In this document: positions 1 through 9,026 of the stretch, piece after piece
How the letters are laid out: each line of letters starts with the position of its first letter
How positions within the stretch are numbered: position 1 is the first letter of the stretch
NCBI GenBank assembly: GCA_001544595.2
Contig: FCOH02000027.1
Coordinates: forward strand, 1-64,000
Source: Caballeronia peredens
GTDB taxonomy: Bacteria > Pseudomonadota > Gammaproteobacteria > Burkholderiales > Burkholderiaceae
Length of the DNA stretch: 64,000 nt
Direction: 5' to 3'
Translations under genes and position numbers: made by a program
Notes under the pieces: generated by a model
Told to the model about the DNA's origin: nothing
Databases searched by the model: none
What the model saw: the letters and a program-made list of their open reading frames with translations, nothing else

Positions 1-62
1 CGATCGAACGATCGCGGCCGTTTTGCTTGCTGCGCGTGATGCCTGGAAGCGGCTTAGAAGCG

Positions 63-1217
63 TTAGAAGCGGTGACGCAGACCGACGGTCGCCGCGACCT
101 GATTCTGCGTCGACGACGGTGACAGCGTGTTGATCATCGCCACGTTCGCGCCCGCGTTGCCGAGATCGCCCGATGCGTGCTGATACACGCCTTCGACGTA
201 CACGTCGGTGCGCTTCGAGAGCGAGTAATCGGCTTGCAGCGAAACCGTGTGCCACTTCGGATCGCCCGAGCCGTTCGAACCCGAAGTCTTGCCGTCCGTG
301 TACGTGTAGGCGGCGTCGAGGCTCAGTGCCGGCGTCAGCGCATAGCGGCCGTTCAATTCGAAGTTGTTGAGATGCAGATTCGTGTTGCCCGGCAGCACGA
401 CGGACGTGCCGCCCTGCGACGCGGCGATCAGGTTGTCGTAGTGCGTGTTGGTCCACACGAAGCCGACAGTCGCCGGGCCGTAGGTGTAGTTCACGCCCGC
501 GCCGAAGGTGCGCTGCAGTTCGGCCGTCAGATTGGCGTTGTTGCTTTGTCCGGCCGATACCGCGCCGTTCGCGTTCGGATTGCGCGAATTGTTCAGCTGC
601 AAATAGGCGGCGGCAAAATTCAGCGGGCCGTTGCTGTACGAAGCACCCGCGCTCCACGCCCGATTATTCGAGAACTCGCCGGCGTCGTTCGAGAAGCCAT
701 ACAGGCCGCCGAACTTGAAGCCTGCGTAATTCGCGCTCTGGTATTTGACCGAATTCTTGATCGAGAACGAATGATCCAGATTGTCGTTATCGAACGGATG
801 CGCGCTCAGGTTATTGCCATAGCCCGCGCCCGCTTCCGAAAACGGCGACAGATAATCGACCATCGAATCATATTGACGGCCGAGCGTGACGGTGCCGTAT
901 TGATCGTGTTGCAGGCCGACGTAAGCCTGACGATTGAACATCGTGTTGCTTTCGTTGAAGCGGCCGTTATTGAGGTTGAAGCCGCTCTCCAACTTGAAGA
1001 GCGCGTGCAACCCGCCGCCCAGATCTTCACTGCCTTTCAGGCCGAAATACGTATCGGAAACCGAACCGCTGCCTTGTTGCCAGTTGTTATGTCCGCCCGA
1101 GTTGTTCGTATAGACGAGCCCTGCATCCAGCGTACCGTACAACGTCACGCTGCTTTGTGCCTGAGCCGACGCCGCGAACGTGCCGAGAATACCCGCGATG
1201 ATAAGAGTCTTTTTCAT
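63..1217 (-). CDS. Gram-negative general porin (OmpC/Omp32 type)
   Basis: This 384-residue protein is an outer-membrane trimeric beta-barrel porin that passes small hydrophilic solutes. A signal peptide occupies about residues 1-20, with cleavage after AQA. The mature protein starts QSSVTLYGTLDAGLVY, the usual first strand of Burkholderia porins. The chain ends GLRHRF with the C-terminal Phe that the BAM assembly machinery recognises. Its length is normal for the family and the barrel repeats (LGRQYDS, KYQSANYAG) are present throughout. The start is supported by an AGAGAACC stretch just before the ATG. It is monocistronic, with a long upstream region. Substrate preference cannot be read from the sequence. 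Confidence 0.96.
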   Translation of the reverse strand: MKKTLIIAGILGTFAASAQAQSSVTLYGTLDAGLVYTNNSGGHNNWQQGSGSVSDTYFGLKGSEDLGGGLHALFKLESGFNLNNGRFNESNTMFNRQAYVGLQHDQYGTVTLGRQYDSMVDYLSPFSEAGAGYGNNLSAHPFDNDNLDHSFSIKNSVKYQSANYAGFKFGGLYGFSNDAGEFSNNRAWSAGASYSNGPLNFAAAYLQLNNSRNPNANGAVSAGQSNNANLTAELQRTFGAGVNYTYGPATVGFVWTNTHYDNLIAASQGGTSVVLPGNTNLHLNNFELNGRYALTPALSLDAAYTYTDGKTSGSNGSGDPKWHTVSLQADYSLSKRTDVYVEGVYQHASGDLGNAGANVAMINTLSPSSTQNQVAATVGLRHRF

Positions 1218-2060
1218 GGTTCTCTGAGATTCCTGTTAATGCGAAAGCTTCCCGAGGCCCGACGGGCCATGTTGCCGGCCGTTGCCGTTAAGAAACTGGG
1301 ACACACTTTATTCGACGGTCAGCGCGCTGTGTCGGCGTATCGTGCGCAATAATGTGTTGCCGATTTTGGGAAAACGCGCGCGAGACGCTTCATATTCTTT
1401 TAAGCTCAGACGCTTAGCGCATATCAGGTGATGCCTCGACGCCAATCGCTGTTGCACATGAGCGACGTTATTGCTGCGTGGCGCGGATTAGTCCATTGCG
1501 CGGCATGAGGTTAATAACGGCAACCAAGGTTGCTATGCTTCCTCTCGTCGACAGAACTCCGAGTTGCTTTTCTGAAGGCACGGAGCGGTTTCGCGAGAGG
1601 AGACCGCTCCGTTTCAATTTGCCGTTAATATCGGAATACAGAATGTGAGTCCGATGTTTCTGCGCGTCTGGTTTAATACCGCATATTTCCGCCTGTTAAT
1701 TTCTATTAGCGATTACTAAATCCTCTTCTGTGGATCAGGACCGCGCCTGCCGAAACGAATCGCATTTGGCTGCCCGGTCTTGCATGCGCATATTTCAACA
1801 TCTTGCCGGAATGCTTGAAAAGTTTGCGCATTGCTCGCTTTCATGGCGAAAGCCGTCCGTGCAGCAGCAATGTAATGCTGAAGATTAGAGGTACCACTCG
1901 GAAGAAAATGTAACAGCGCGCAAAACGTTTGCTACGCGGGATTGCGGCCGATATCAGATTTCATGTTTCATCTCGAAACATATCGAGGCGGCTTCACAGG
2001 GTAAATCGGTACATCGTTTGCTGAAGGTTTAGCCTCTGAGTACTCAGTTGGAATATCGAC
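1218..2060. other. Long AT-richer intergenic region
   Basis: About 840 bases lie between the porin start and the next small gene. It holds the porin promoter region, the small-RNA-like hairpin unit near 1523-1615, and a short inverted repeat TGTTTC-N5-GAAACA near 1964-1980. I see no convincing protein gene in it. Confidence 0.6.
1523..1620 (+). ncRNA. Candidate structured small RNA or attenuator-like hairpin
   Basis: An extended -10 (TGC-TATGCT, 1531-1539) has a weak -35 (TTAATA) 17 bases upstream. Downstream is a hairpin with perfect 10-base arms, ACGGAGCGGT (1580-1589) and ACCGCTCCGT (1603-1612), then TTTC. The hairpin loop contains CGAGAGGA (1594-1601), the exact complement of TCCTCTCG at 1540-1547, so a pseudoknot is possible. 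The T-tract is short, so termination is uncertain. No coding potential is apparent. Confidence 0.35.
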
Positions 2061-2393
2061 ATGAAAAGAGGCATCCACGCGACCACGGTCCCTGCGTTCC
2101 GACAGCGGCGACCCGCACAACTCGCCGAGCGCGAGCTACAGCATCTGGAGATGATTCTGGCAAACTTCGTCGAACACAATACCGCCCCTGAGCGGCTTCC
2201 CGCGAGCTACTGGGACATGCGCATCGCGCAACTCGACGCCGACTATGATCTCGTGCCGACGCAAAGTCAGCGCGTCATTTCGCTGCAACGAAAGCTGGCC
2301 TTGCTGGATTCCGCCCTCGACGCGACTCCGTTCGAAGCAAACGAACAAGACGGCAACGCCCACGACGACCGACGACGCCGCGCCGCCGCATAG
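2061..2393 (+). CDS. Small hypothetical protein
   Basis: The 110-residue product has no recognised domain. It is charged and predicted soluble. The middle (AERELQHLEMILANFVEHNTA, about residues 22-42) looks helical. A conserved-looking stretch PASYWDMRIAQL is followed by a low-complexity acidic and arginine-rich tail. Codon third positions are GC-rich as in neighbouring real genes. The ribosome site is weak (GGA about 10 bases ahead). It probably belongs to the lineage-specific small proteins common in this family; function unknown. Confidence 0.6.
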   Translation: MKRGIHATTVPAFRQRRPAQLAERELQHLEMILANFVEHNTAPERLPASYWDMRIAQLDADYDLVPTQSQRVISLQRKLALLDSALDATPFEANEQDGNAHDDRRRRAAA

Positions 2394-2414
2394 CTCGTCC
2401 CGCATCGCGAAACA

Positions 2415-2675
2415 TCACGCAGACCTTTGGACCCATTCGTCGACCATGGCGCGCGCGGCCGTGTGAGCGCTCATCAGCGCGTCTTCGGCCGAGGCGAAAT
2501 TCGCATAGCGCGTGTTGCCGACGCAAAGCGGCGAGAAAGCGGTCACAGGTCTGCCCGAGCGGCTGATCGTCACGATCGCCAGATAGCGGGTGGATGCAGG
2601 TTGAGGCACGAGCCGACAACTCGTCTCGACGGCCACTTCGAGCACGAAGCCTTTATGGTTATACGACCGTATCAT
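2415..2675 (-). CDS. Small hypothetical protein
   Basis: This 86-residue protein has no assigned function. The sequence looks like a compact alpha/beta fold: an N-terminal beta-rich half (KGFVLEVAVETSC, YLAIVTISRSG) and a C-terminal helix (ASAEDALMSAHTAARAMVDEW). This resembles other short stress-associated Burkholderiaceae proteins of about 80-90 residues. GGGGTG lies shortly before the ATG. It converges on the gene at 2061-2393, and the two ends are 22 bases apart. Confidence 0.6.
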   Translation of the reverse strand: MIRSYNHKGFVLEVAVETSCRLVPQPASTRYLAIVTISRSGRPVTAFSPLCVGNTRYANFASAEDALMSAHTAARAMVDEWVQRSA

Positions 2676-2810
2676 CGCGGCACCCCGTCATTCTCGTCCG
2701 ACGCAAAGGGATACGCCGTGAGCATGCGGTGACGCGTGCGCCGGTTGGCACGCAACATGTCGGCGCACGGCGCCTGACCGTGCAGCAAGCACACGACGTT
2801 CCCGTCGGCG

Positions 2811-3212
2811 TTATCTCGCGCGGCGGATCGCGGTGCGCACGACGCTCGCGGCGAGATCCGCGCACAGCGCCGCCCACTTGCCGAGCAGCGATGCGTCATC
2901 CGTGAAGAAGTACGGCGCGCGCGTCCATTCTTCGACCTGTCCCTCCGATGCGCTGATCTCGAAGATGCGTAGATCTTCGTCATCGCTCACACCGGTGCGC
3001 ACCAGTTCCCTGAAGGATCGGATGTCGTGCAGCGATACGTCCTGAATGCCGACGCTGTGCAATACCGCCATCACCGTCTTGCCGATGCGCCAGGCAGCCT
3101 CGCGGCTGTCCGCCATGACGAACGCGACGCTATCGACAGGCGTCTCGAATTTCATTCGGTACAGGCGAGACTTACATTGCTCACTGAGTTGCGTGCTGAA
3201 TTGCGTGTTCAT
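2811..3212 (-). CDS. Hypothetical protein
   Basis: The gene encodes 133 residues from the ATG at 3212; a TTG nine bases upstream could add three residues. No known domain is recognised. Features are an N-terminal Cys (SEQCKSRLYRMKFETP), a segment DSVAFVMADSREAAWRIGKT typical of a small alpha/beta fold, and an arginine-rich end. There is no signal peptide or membrane segment. It stands alone on the minus strand, with the unrelated MFS gene upstream. Confidence 0.6.
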   Translation of the reverse strand: MNTQFSTQLSEQCKSRLYRMKFETPVDSVAFVMADSREAAWRIGKTVMAVLHSVGIQDVSLHDIRSFRELVRTGVSDDEDLRIFEISASEGQVEEWTRAPYFFTDDASLLGKWAALCADLAASVVRTAIRRAR

Positions 3213-3489
3213 TTTGCCCAAGCCTGCACGCTCCGCGCGGCGCCCGGAAACACCGGCCAGCGCGATGGAGCGGGCGTTGTCGTGGAAGCGAAAAGGAAAT
3301 CAAGCGCGAGCCCGGTTCGCCCTCGTCGCTCGCTTAGAGCAGGTCATGCAGGAGTCGTTCCCGCAAATGTTTGCGGACGCGTGATGAAGGTTTTATGAAG
3401 GTGGCGCTATATCTCGCATTGCATGACGGGCGCTCGACTCGCCCTTCATGCACCCCTTAATACGACGCTAAAAACAGCGAAGCATCGAA

Positions 3490-4929
3490 TCAGTGATTCA
3501 GCTCTTCGAGACGCAGTCCGTTGGTCTTCGGTCCGAACACGCCGATCGCGAGTGCCACGAGCAGCATGCACACCGTGATGCCGATGAATACGCCGGGCAC
3601 GCCGAAGTCTTTCAGCAGAAACGCGATGATGAATCCCGACATCATCGCGCCCACGCGGCTCGCCGAATACACGATGCCGCTGGCACGGCAGCGCACGGCG
3701 GTCGGAAACAGTTCGGTCTGGTACGCGTGATAGCAAACCGAGATGGTCTGCCCCGCGAGCGAGATGAGCACGCCGAGCGCGATCAGCGCGACGGGCGACT
3801 TCATCTGCCCGAAGGCGAGGCCGCTCGCGATCACGACAAGCGCGCCGCCGACGATCAGCCATTTGCGCTGCACGCGATCTGCGTAAAGCATGGCGAGCAG
3901 CGGACCGACCGGCAACGCGAATGCGATGACGAACGAATAGAGCAGACTCTTAGTCACGGTCACGCCTTGCCCGATCAGCAGCGTCGGCACCCAGTTGGCA
4001 AAGCCGTAATAGCCGATCGCCTGACAGAAGTTGAAGACGATGAGCATGATGAGACGCGAGCGATACGGCGCGTTGAACAGCTCGCCGAGCGATGCGCGCC
4101 GATGCGCGGGCTGCTCCACGACCGGCGCGGGCGGCGGCAGCGCGGCACCGGATTCGCGCTCGACCGCTCGTTCGATCCCGCTCACGATGCGCTCGCTTTC
4201 CTCGACCTTGCCGTGCATCGCGAGCCATCGCGGGCTCTCCGGCACCGCGCGGCGAATGAACCACACGATCACCGCGCCTACCGATCCGGCCAGCACGACG
4301 ATGCGCCATCCATCGAGGCCGAACACGGTTTCCGGCACGAGCCAATACGAGAGAATCGCGGCGACGGGCGCGGCAGCGAACATCACCATCTGATTGAACG
4401 CCATGGCGCGGCCGCGCATGTGCTGCGGCACGAGCTCGGTCACGTAACTGTCGATGGTGATGATCTCCACGCCCACGCCGATGCCCGTCACGAAGCGCCA
4501 GAAGATCACGCCTTCGGGCGTGGTCTGGAATGCCATGATCGCCGAGCCGATCGAGTACCACAGCAGCGAGACCGTGAACACGCTGCGGCGTCCATAGCGG
4601 TCCGGCAGCCAGCCGAAAAAGAATGTGCCGATGAACAGCCCAGCGAATGTCGCCGCGATAAAACCCGCGATGCCGGTGAAGCCGAAGAACGCATGCGTCG
4701 TCGTCTGCAGAAGGCCGCTTTTGGCCATGCCCGGCGCGATATAGCCGGTAAAGATCAGATCGTAAATCTCGAAGAATCCGCCGAGCGAGATGAGCAGCAC
4801 GAGCATCCACAGATGCTTCGTGATCGGCAATCGATCCATGCGCGCGGAAATCTGGGCGCCGGGGGTCGTATCGACACGAATATCGGGCGAAGCGAGCGGC
4901 TGCGCGACCGCGCTGAAAGTGGGCTGCAT
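3490..4929 (-). CDS. MFS transporter (metabolite:H+ symporter type)
   Basis: This 479-residue, 12-helix inner-membrane carrier has the family signatures. The first helix carries GGFFEIYDLIFTGYIAPGM, the DRxGRR loop motif is present (LPDRYGRRSVF, about residues 110-120), and the central cytoplasmic loop (about 235-270) separates two six-helix halves. The type fits uptake of carboxylates or similar acids. It lies 72 bases downstream of the CoA-transferase gene on the same strand, so it is probably the last gene of that operon and imports the acid the two enzymes use. Its ribosome site contains GGAGACAA, eight bases shared with several other catabolic genes here. Substrate is inferred from context only. 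Confidence 0.9.
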   Translation of the reverse strand: MQPTFSAVAQPLASPDIRVDTTPGAQISARMDRLPITKHLWMLVLLISLGGFFEIYDLIFTGYIAPGMAKSGLLQTTTHAFFGFTGIAGFIAATFAGLFIGTFFFGWLPDRYGRRSVFTVSLLWYSIGSAIMAFQTTPEGVIFWRFVTGIGVGVEIITIDSYVTELVPQHMRGRAMAFNQMVMFAAAPVAAILSYWLVPETVFGLDGWRIVVLAGSVGAVIVWFIRRAVPESPRWLAMHGKVEESERIVSGIERAVERESGAALPPPAPVVEQPAHRRASLGELFNAPYRSRLIMLIVFNFCQAIGYYGFANWVPTLLIGQGVTVTKSLLYSFVIAFALPVGPLLAMLYADRVQRKWLIVGGALVVIASGLAFGQMKSPVALIALGVLISLAGQTISVCYHAYQTELFPTAVRCRASGIVYSASRVGAMMSGFIIAFLLKDFGVPGVFIGITVCMLLVALAIGVFGPKTNGLRLEELNH

Positions 4930-5001
4930 TGCGTTGTCTCCATGGATGCAACTTGACTGACGACGGCGCGGATTTTTATGTGCGCCTGCCGCGGCTTTTC
5001 T

Positions 5002-6150
5002 TCAGACGGCGACGTCCTTCTTCAGGCGTCCCAGCACTTCGTCGGTGTGCTCGCCCACGCGCGCGAGCGGCTGCCGCACGCCGGGGCGCCGTCCGCCCAT
5101 CGTGAGCGGAAGGAGCACGACGTCGGTGGTGCCGCCGTCGTCGGTCTGCATCGGCACGAGGCCGCCGCTTGCTTTCAGATGCGGATCGTCGAGCAGTTGC
5201 TCGGGACGCATGATCGGCGCGTAGGGAATGCCGGCCGCTTCGAGCTTCGGCGCAAGATCGTCCGCGCGATGCTCGGCGAGAATCTCGCCGAGGCGCTCCA
5301 ACAGATGCGGCCGTACCGCGACGCGCATCGCGTTCGTCGCGAATTCGGGCGCGCGCGCGAGATCGGGGCGTTCGAGCACGTCGCACAGCGTGACGAACTG
5401 CTTGTCGCTCACCGCGCCGATGAACAACTGCGCGCCTTCGGCCAGCGTGAAAACGTCGTACACGCTCCACGCCGACACGCGCGAGGGCATCGGCGGCGGC
5501 GCTTCGTGCGTCATCGCGTATTGCTGCATGTGTTGCGCGGAGAGGAACACGCAGTTCTCGAACAGCGCGCTCTGCACTTCCTGACCGCGCCCGGTGAGAT
5601 CGCGTTCGCGCAGCGCGGCGAGCACGCCGATCGCGCCGAACATGCCGCCCATGATGTCGTTCACCGACGTCCCCGCGCGCAGCGGTCTGCCCGCCGGGCC
5701 GGTCATGTACGCGAGGCCGCCCATCATCTGCACGACTTCGTCGAGCGCGAGGCGCTTCTCGTAAGGCCCCGGCAAAAAGCCCTTGTGTGACACGTAGATG
5801 AGCCGCGGATGCGTCTGCGACAGCGTCGCATGATCGAGCCCGAATTTCGCCATCAGTCCGGGACGGAAGTTCTCTAGCAGCACGTCGCATTCGCCGATGA
5901 GTTCGAGCGCGGCCGCGCGCCCTTCGTCCGTGTTGATGTCGAGCACGACGCTCTTCTTGTTGCGATTGAACGAGCGAAAGAAGCCGATGCCGAGACCCGG
6001 CAGATTGCGCGTCTTGTCGCCGCCGGGCGGTTCGATCTTGATCACTTCCGCGCCGAGATCCGCGAGGATCATGCCGCAGGTCGGGCCCATCACCATGTGC
6101 GTGAACTCGATCACGCGAATGCCTTCGAGCGGCAGGGTTGAATGACTCAT
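5002..6150 (-). CDS. Class III CoA-transferase (CaiB/BaiF family)
   Basis: The gene encodes 382 residues from the ATG at 6150, preceded by GAGGA. A TTG at 6168 would overlap the upstream gene and is less likely. The fold signatures are VIEFTHMVMGPTCGMILADLGAEVIKIE at the N-terminus (residues are given in two parts: VIEFTHMVMGPTCG and LADLGAEVIKIE), then KSVVLDI and VLLENFRPG. The catalytic aspartate sits in SVNDIMGG near residue 170, where family III enzymes form a glutamyl/aspartyl-CoA intermediate. It follows the HMG-CoA lyase gene by only 7 bases, so the pair is translationally close. I infer that it activates the substrate acid as its CoA thioester, with a donor such as succinyl-CoA. Confidence 0.92.
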   Translation of the reverse strand: MSHSTLPLEGIRVIEFTHMVMGPTCGMILADLGAEVIKIEPPGGDKTRNLPGLGIGFFRSFNRNKKSVVLDINTDEGRAAALELIGECDVLLENFRPGLMAKFGLDHATLSQTHPRLIYVSHKGFLPGPYEKRLALDEVVQMMGGLAYMTGPAGRPLRAGTSVNDIMGGMFGAIGVLAALRERDLTGRGQEVQSALFENCVFLSAQHMQQYAMTHEAPPPMPSRVSAWSVYDVFTLAEGAQLFIGAVSDKQFVTLCDVLERPDLARAPEFATNAMRVAVRPHLLERLGEILAEHRADDLAPKLEAAGIPYAPIMRPEQLLDDPHLKASGGLVPMQTDDGGTTDVVLLPLTMGGRRPGVRQPLARVGEHTDEVLGRLKKDVAV

Positions 6151-6157
6151 ATCGTCC

Positions 6158-7099
6158 TCAGGCTCCAAATGCGGTGGATTCGGCGTAGGTGACGGGCAAG
6201 CCCGCGAGCGCGAGCGCGCCGTGCAGCGTTTCGCCGTCGAGCCAGTGCGCGAGTTTGGCGCGCAGCGTCAACAGCGCGGGAATGTCGATGCCGGTCGCAA
6301 TGCCCATGTCGGCGAGCATGAAGGCGAGATCCTCGCTCGATGCATTGCCGCTCGCGCCCGGCGCATGCGGACAGCCGCCGATGCCCGCGAGCGTCGCATC
6401 GAAGCGCGCGACGCCGGTTTCGAGCGCGGCGTAGACATTGGCGAGCGCGAGGCCGCGCGTGTCGTGGAAATGGCCGCACCAGAAGCGCTCGCCCGCGATG
6501 TGCCGCGCTTTCTCGAAGAGCGCGCGCACGGCGGCGGGACCGGCATAACCGACCGTATCGGCGATGCTCACGCGGTCCGCGCCCGCATCGAGCAGCGCCT
6601 GCACGTAGCGCAGCACATCGGCGTGATCGACGCGGCCCTGGATCGTGCAGCCGAACGCGGTGCCGATGCCGCCTTCTATCAACGTCTTCGCGCCCGACGC
6701 ATCGCGCGCGGCTCGCATGCGCGCCACGTCGGCGACGACTTCATCGGGCGTCTTGCGCAGATTGGCGAGGCTGTGCGCGCGGCTCGCCGAAAGCGGCACG
6801 AGCATCAGATCGGCCTGCGTCTCGAGCGCGCGCTCGGCGCCCTTGAGATTCGGCACGAGCACGGAGACGAACAAGCCGGGCAGCGTCTTCGCGTACGCGA
6901 CGAGTTCGGCCGTATCGGCGAGTTGCGGCAGGAGGCGCGCCGGCACGAACGAGCCGACTTCGATCTCGCGCTGACCGGCGGCATACGCGTCGCCGATCCA
7001 TTCGATCTTGCGCTCCGTCGGCACGATGGTGCGGATGCTCTGCAGGCCGTCGCGCAAGCCGACTTCGCGGATCGCGACGCGCTGGGGGAACGCGGGCAT
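6158..7099 (-). CDS. Hydroxymethylglutaryl-CoA lyase family
   Basis: This 313-residue TIM-barrel enzyme cleaves 3-hydroxy-3-methylglutaryl-CoA to acetyl-CoA and acetoacetate. The key residues are all present: Arg16-Asp17 in the VGLRDGLQ motif, Glu47 in IEVGSF, metal ligands His210 and His212 in GHFHDT, and catalytic Cys243 in GGCPHAPGASGN. It is the first gene of a lyase, CoA-transferase, transporter operon, divergent from a LysR regulator. In leucine breakdown this enzyme normally sits with isovaleryl-CoA genes, which are absent here. Related lyases act on citramalyl-CoA-like substrates, so the exact substrate is open. The ribosome site is GGAGACAA. Confidence 0.92.
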   Translation of the reverse strand: MPAFPQRVAIREVGLRDGLQSIRTIVPTERKIEWIGDAYAAGQREIEVGSFVPARLLPQLADTAELVAYAKTLPGLFVSVLVPNLKGAERALETQADLMLVPLSASRAHSLANLRKTPDEVVADVARMRAARDASGAKTLIEGGIGTAFGCTIQGRVDHADVLRYVQALLDAGADRVSIADTVGYAGPAAVRALFEKARHIAGERFWCGHFHDTRGLALANVYAALETGVARFDATLAGIGGCPHAPGASGNASSEDLAFMLADMGIATGIDIPALLTLRAKLAHWLDGETLHGALALAGLPVTYAESTAFGA

Positions 7100-7145
7100 G
7101 GCTTTGTCTCCGTGTCTTTTCTGTGTATGGACTCGACTTTAGAGA

Positions 7146-7178
7146 TTCCGTAAATGCCCTAAAAGCGGTATTTTGGAA
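7146..7178. promoter_or_regulatory. Probable LysR-binding region in divergent promoter
   Basis: In the 124-base gap between the lyase and LysR genes there is an imperfect dyad, TAAATGCC (7151-7158) and GGTATTTT (7167-7174), flanked by TTCC and GGAA. It contains T-N11-A spacings expected of LysR-type sites. Assignment is by position and symmetry only. Confidence 0.4.
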
Positions 7179-7223
7179 GGCCCATGCTTCCCGTTCGGAA
7201 TGTCAGATGAATGACGAACCACC

Positions 7224-8126
7224 ATGCGCGATATCGATCTGAAGACGCTGCGTCTCTTCGTGACCGTCTGCGAGTATCAGAACATCGCGCGGGCGGCGCA
7301 GGAATCGCATATCGAGCCGTCGGCGATCAGCAAGCGCATCGCGCAGCTCGAGACGGCGCTCGGCGTGCCGCTGCTGTCGCGCTCGCGGCGCGGCGTCGAG
7401 CCGACGCCCGCGGGCATCGCGCTGCTCGAACACGCGCGCAGCGTGCTGTTCACGATGGAGCGCATCGCCAGCGATGTCGCCGCGTTCGGCGGCGGCCTGA
7501 TGGGACGCGTGAGCATCTGCGCGTCGGCGTCGGCGATTGCGGAGGCCTTGCTCGACGACATCGCGTCGTTCATGCGCGAGCCCGCCAACAAGAACATCAA
7601 GGTCGATGTCGAAGAGCGTCTGTCGCACGAACTCGTGCGGCAGTTACGCGAAGGCGTCGCGTCCGTCGGCGTGTGCTGGGACAGTGTCGATCTGCGCGGA
7701 TTGCAGCATCGCGCGTATCGTCGCGACCGGCTCGGGCTCGCCGTGCCCGCCGATCATCCGTTTGCGCGGCGGCACTCGGTGAGCTTCGAGGAATCGCTGG
7801 CGTTCGAACACGTCGGCTTGCCGCCCGCCACCGCCGTTCACACGATGTTGCAGCGCGCCGCCGCCCAGGCGGGCAAGACGATGTCGTATCGCGTGATCGT
7901 GTCGAGCTTCGACGCGGCGTTTCGCGTCGTCGCGGCGGGACTGGGCATCAGCGTCGTGCCGCTGGAAGTGGCGGGGACGTATCGGCAGGCGCTCGGCATC
8001 GAGGCGATCCCGCTCTCGGATGCCTTCGCGGAACGCCGCTTCGTCGTCTGCTTCAGGGATTTCGATACGTTGCAGCCGCCGGCGCAACGGCTCGTGGAAC
8101 ATCTGGAAACGCGCGCGGCGCGTTGA
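7224..8126 (+). CDS. LysR-family transcriptional regulator
   Basis: The 300-residue protein has an N-terminal winged helix-turn-helix (about residues 5-65) with the typical ARAAQESHIEPSAISKRIAQLE recognition region (quoted core: SAISKRIAQLE). A two-lobe effector-binding domain follows (about 90-295). It is transcribed divergently from the lyase/CoA-transferase/transporter operon, the usual arrangement for a LysR activator of an adjacent pathway, and is therefore the likely controller of those three genes. Its C-terminal end converges on the cupin gene, 9 bases away. The inducer is unknown, possibly the imported acid or its CoA ester. Confidence 0.93.
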   Translation: MRDIDLKTLRLFVTVCEYQNIARAAQESHIEPSAISKRIAQLETALGVPLLSRSRRGVEPTPAGIALLEHARSVLFTMERIASDVAAFGGGLMGRVSICASASAIAEALLDDIASFMREPANKNIKVDVEERLSHELVRQLREGVASVGVCWDSVDLRGLQHRAYRRDRLGLAVPADHPFARRHSVSFEESLAFEHVGLPPATAVHTMLQRAAAQAGKTMSYRVIVSSFDAAFRVVAAGLGISVVPLEVAGTYRQALGIEAIPLSDAFAERRFVVCFRDFDTLQPPAQRLVEHLETRAAR

Positions 8127-8135
8127 ACGAGAGCG

Positions 8136-8474
8136 TCAGACCGGCGCGTCGCAGAACACCGTTTCGGCGTCTTTCTTTTCGAAGGTCAGATTCACCGAGC
8201 GCGCGCCGCCCGGCCGCGTGGCGTGCGGCTTTCCGGCTGGCACGGTCAGCAATTGCCCGGCGCGCAATTCGACGGCGCCTTCCTCGAACTCGATGACCAG
8301 CGTGCCTTCGACCGCCACGAACGTTTCATCGGAGTTCGGATGGAAGTGCCACCGATAAGGCGCATCCATCACGCTGATATGCACGTCGTGATCGTTGACG
8401 GTTGCGATGACGCGATTCATGTAGCCGTCGCGGGCGGCATCGGCGATGGCGGCGTAGTCGATGGTTTCGGTCAT
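8136..8474 (-). CDS. Small single-domain cupin protein
   Basis: This 112-residue protein has one cupin barrel. The metal-ligand pattern is complete: HFHPNSDETFVAVEG supplies two His and Glu at about residues 43-54, and VPAGKPHAT supplies the later His. Such small cupins bind a divalent metal and act as isomerases, dioxygenases or sensors; the sequence does not settle which. There is no signal peptide. It converges with the LysR gene. A role in the neighbouring acid pathway is possible but is only an inference from closeness. Confidence 0.85.
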   Translation of the reverse strand: MTETIDYAAIADAARDGYMNRVIATVNDHDVHISVMDAPYRWHFHPNSDETFVAVEGTLVIEFEEGAVELRAGQLLTVPAGKPHATRPGGARSVNLTFEKKDAETVFCDAPV

Positions 8475-8588
8475 TTGATTGCGGGATTCTTTGACTTCGA
8501 GCCATTCAGCCTAGCGCCACGCGCAATACGCGGCAAACGAATGTTTTTAGCGCCTATGTGAGCGCGATTGCCAAGGCAAACGCAACGC

Positions 8589-8879
8589 TCACACGCCGCT
8601 CTGGAAATTCACCGCGTTCGCGTGACCCATGATCGCCGCGATATTGCCGATGGCCGGTTCCGCGTACCGCACCGGCGGCGCTTCGGGCGGCAGCGGCGCG
8701 GGGCCGGAGTCCGTCGCGCGCGCATAGACCGGCAGCGGCGGCGCGCTCTGTGCGCTGGATGCGACCGGAAACACCGGTCCGCCGAGAATGCCCACGCCGA
8801 TGAACGGGTGCGCCTGCGCGACCGTCACGAGGCCAAAGCTCAGTTTCGCTGCCAACATCAGGTGTCTGATCGCTTTCAT
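8589..8879 (-). CDS. Small secreted hypothetical protein
   Basis: The 96-residue product has a signal peptide of about 23 residues (KAIRHLMLAAKLSFGLVTVAQA). The short mature part is rich in Pro, Ala and Val (SAPPLPVYARATDSG, LPPEAPPVRY). No domain is recognised. GGAGAC lies before the ATG. It is probably periplasmic. It is read away from the EamA transporter gene, leaving a 147-base shared promoter gap. Confidence 0.65.
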   Translation of the reverse strand: MKAIRHLMLAAKLSFGLVTVAQAHPFIGVGILGGPVFPVASSAQSAPPLPVYARATDSGPAPLPPEAPPVRYAEPAIGNIAAIMGHANAVNFQSGV

Positions 8880-9026
8880 TTTTCCGTCTCCTCAGTGCCG
8901 GTTTGTCGATGGAGACATTCTGCGACCGGAAAATGAGCAAAAAATGAGAACGCGCGGGCGCGGCAAAACAGGCGGATTTAATCGGCCGCCTAAAATGAAG
9001 TGTCGATACCTCGCGATGCCCGCTCC

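Noticed and set aside
177-1352. A 391-codon frame opposite the porin
   Set aside because: The porin has a signal peptide, family start and C-terminal Phe; the opposite frame has no recognisable features.
3046-3384. Plus-strand frame between the small unknown gene and the MFS gene
   Set aside because: It mostly overlaps the minus-strand gene at 2811-3212, has no ribosome site, and its product is unlike a real protein.
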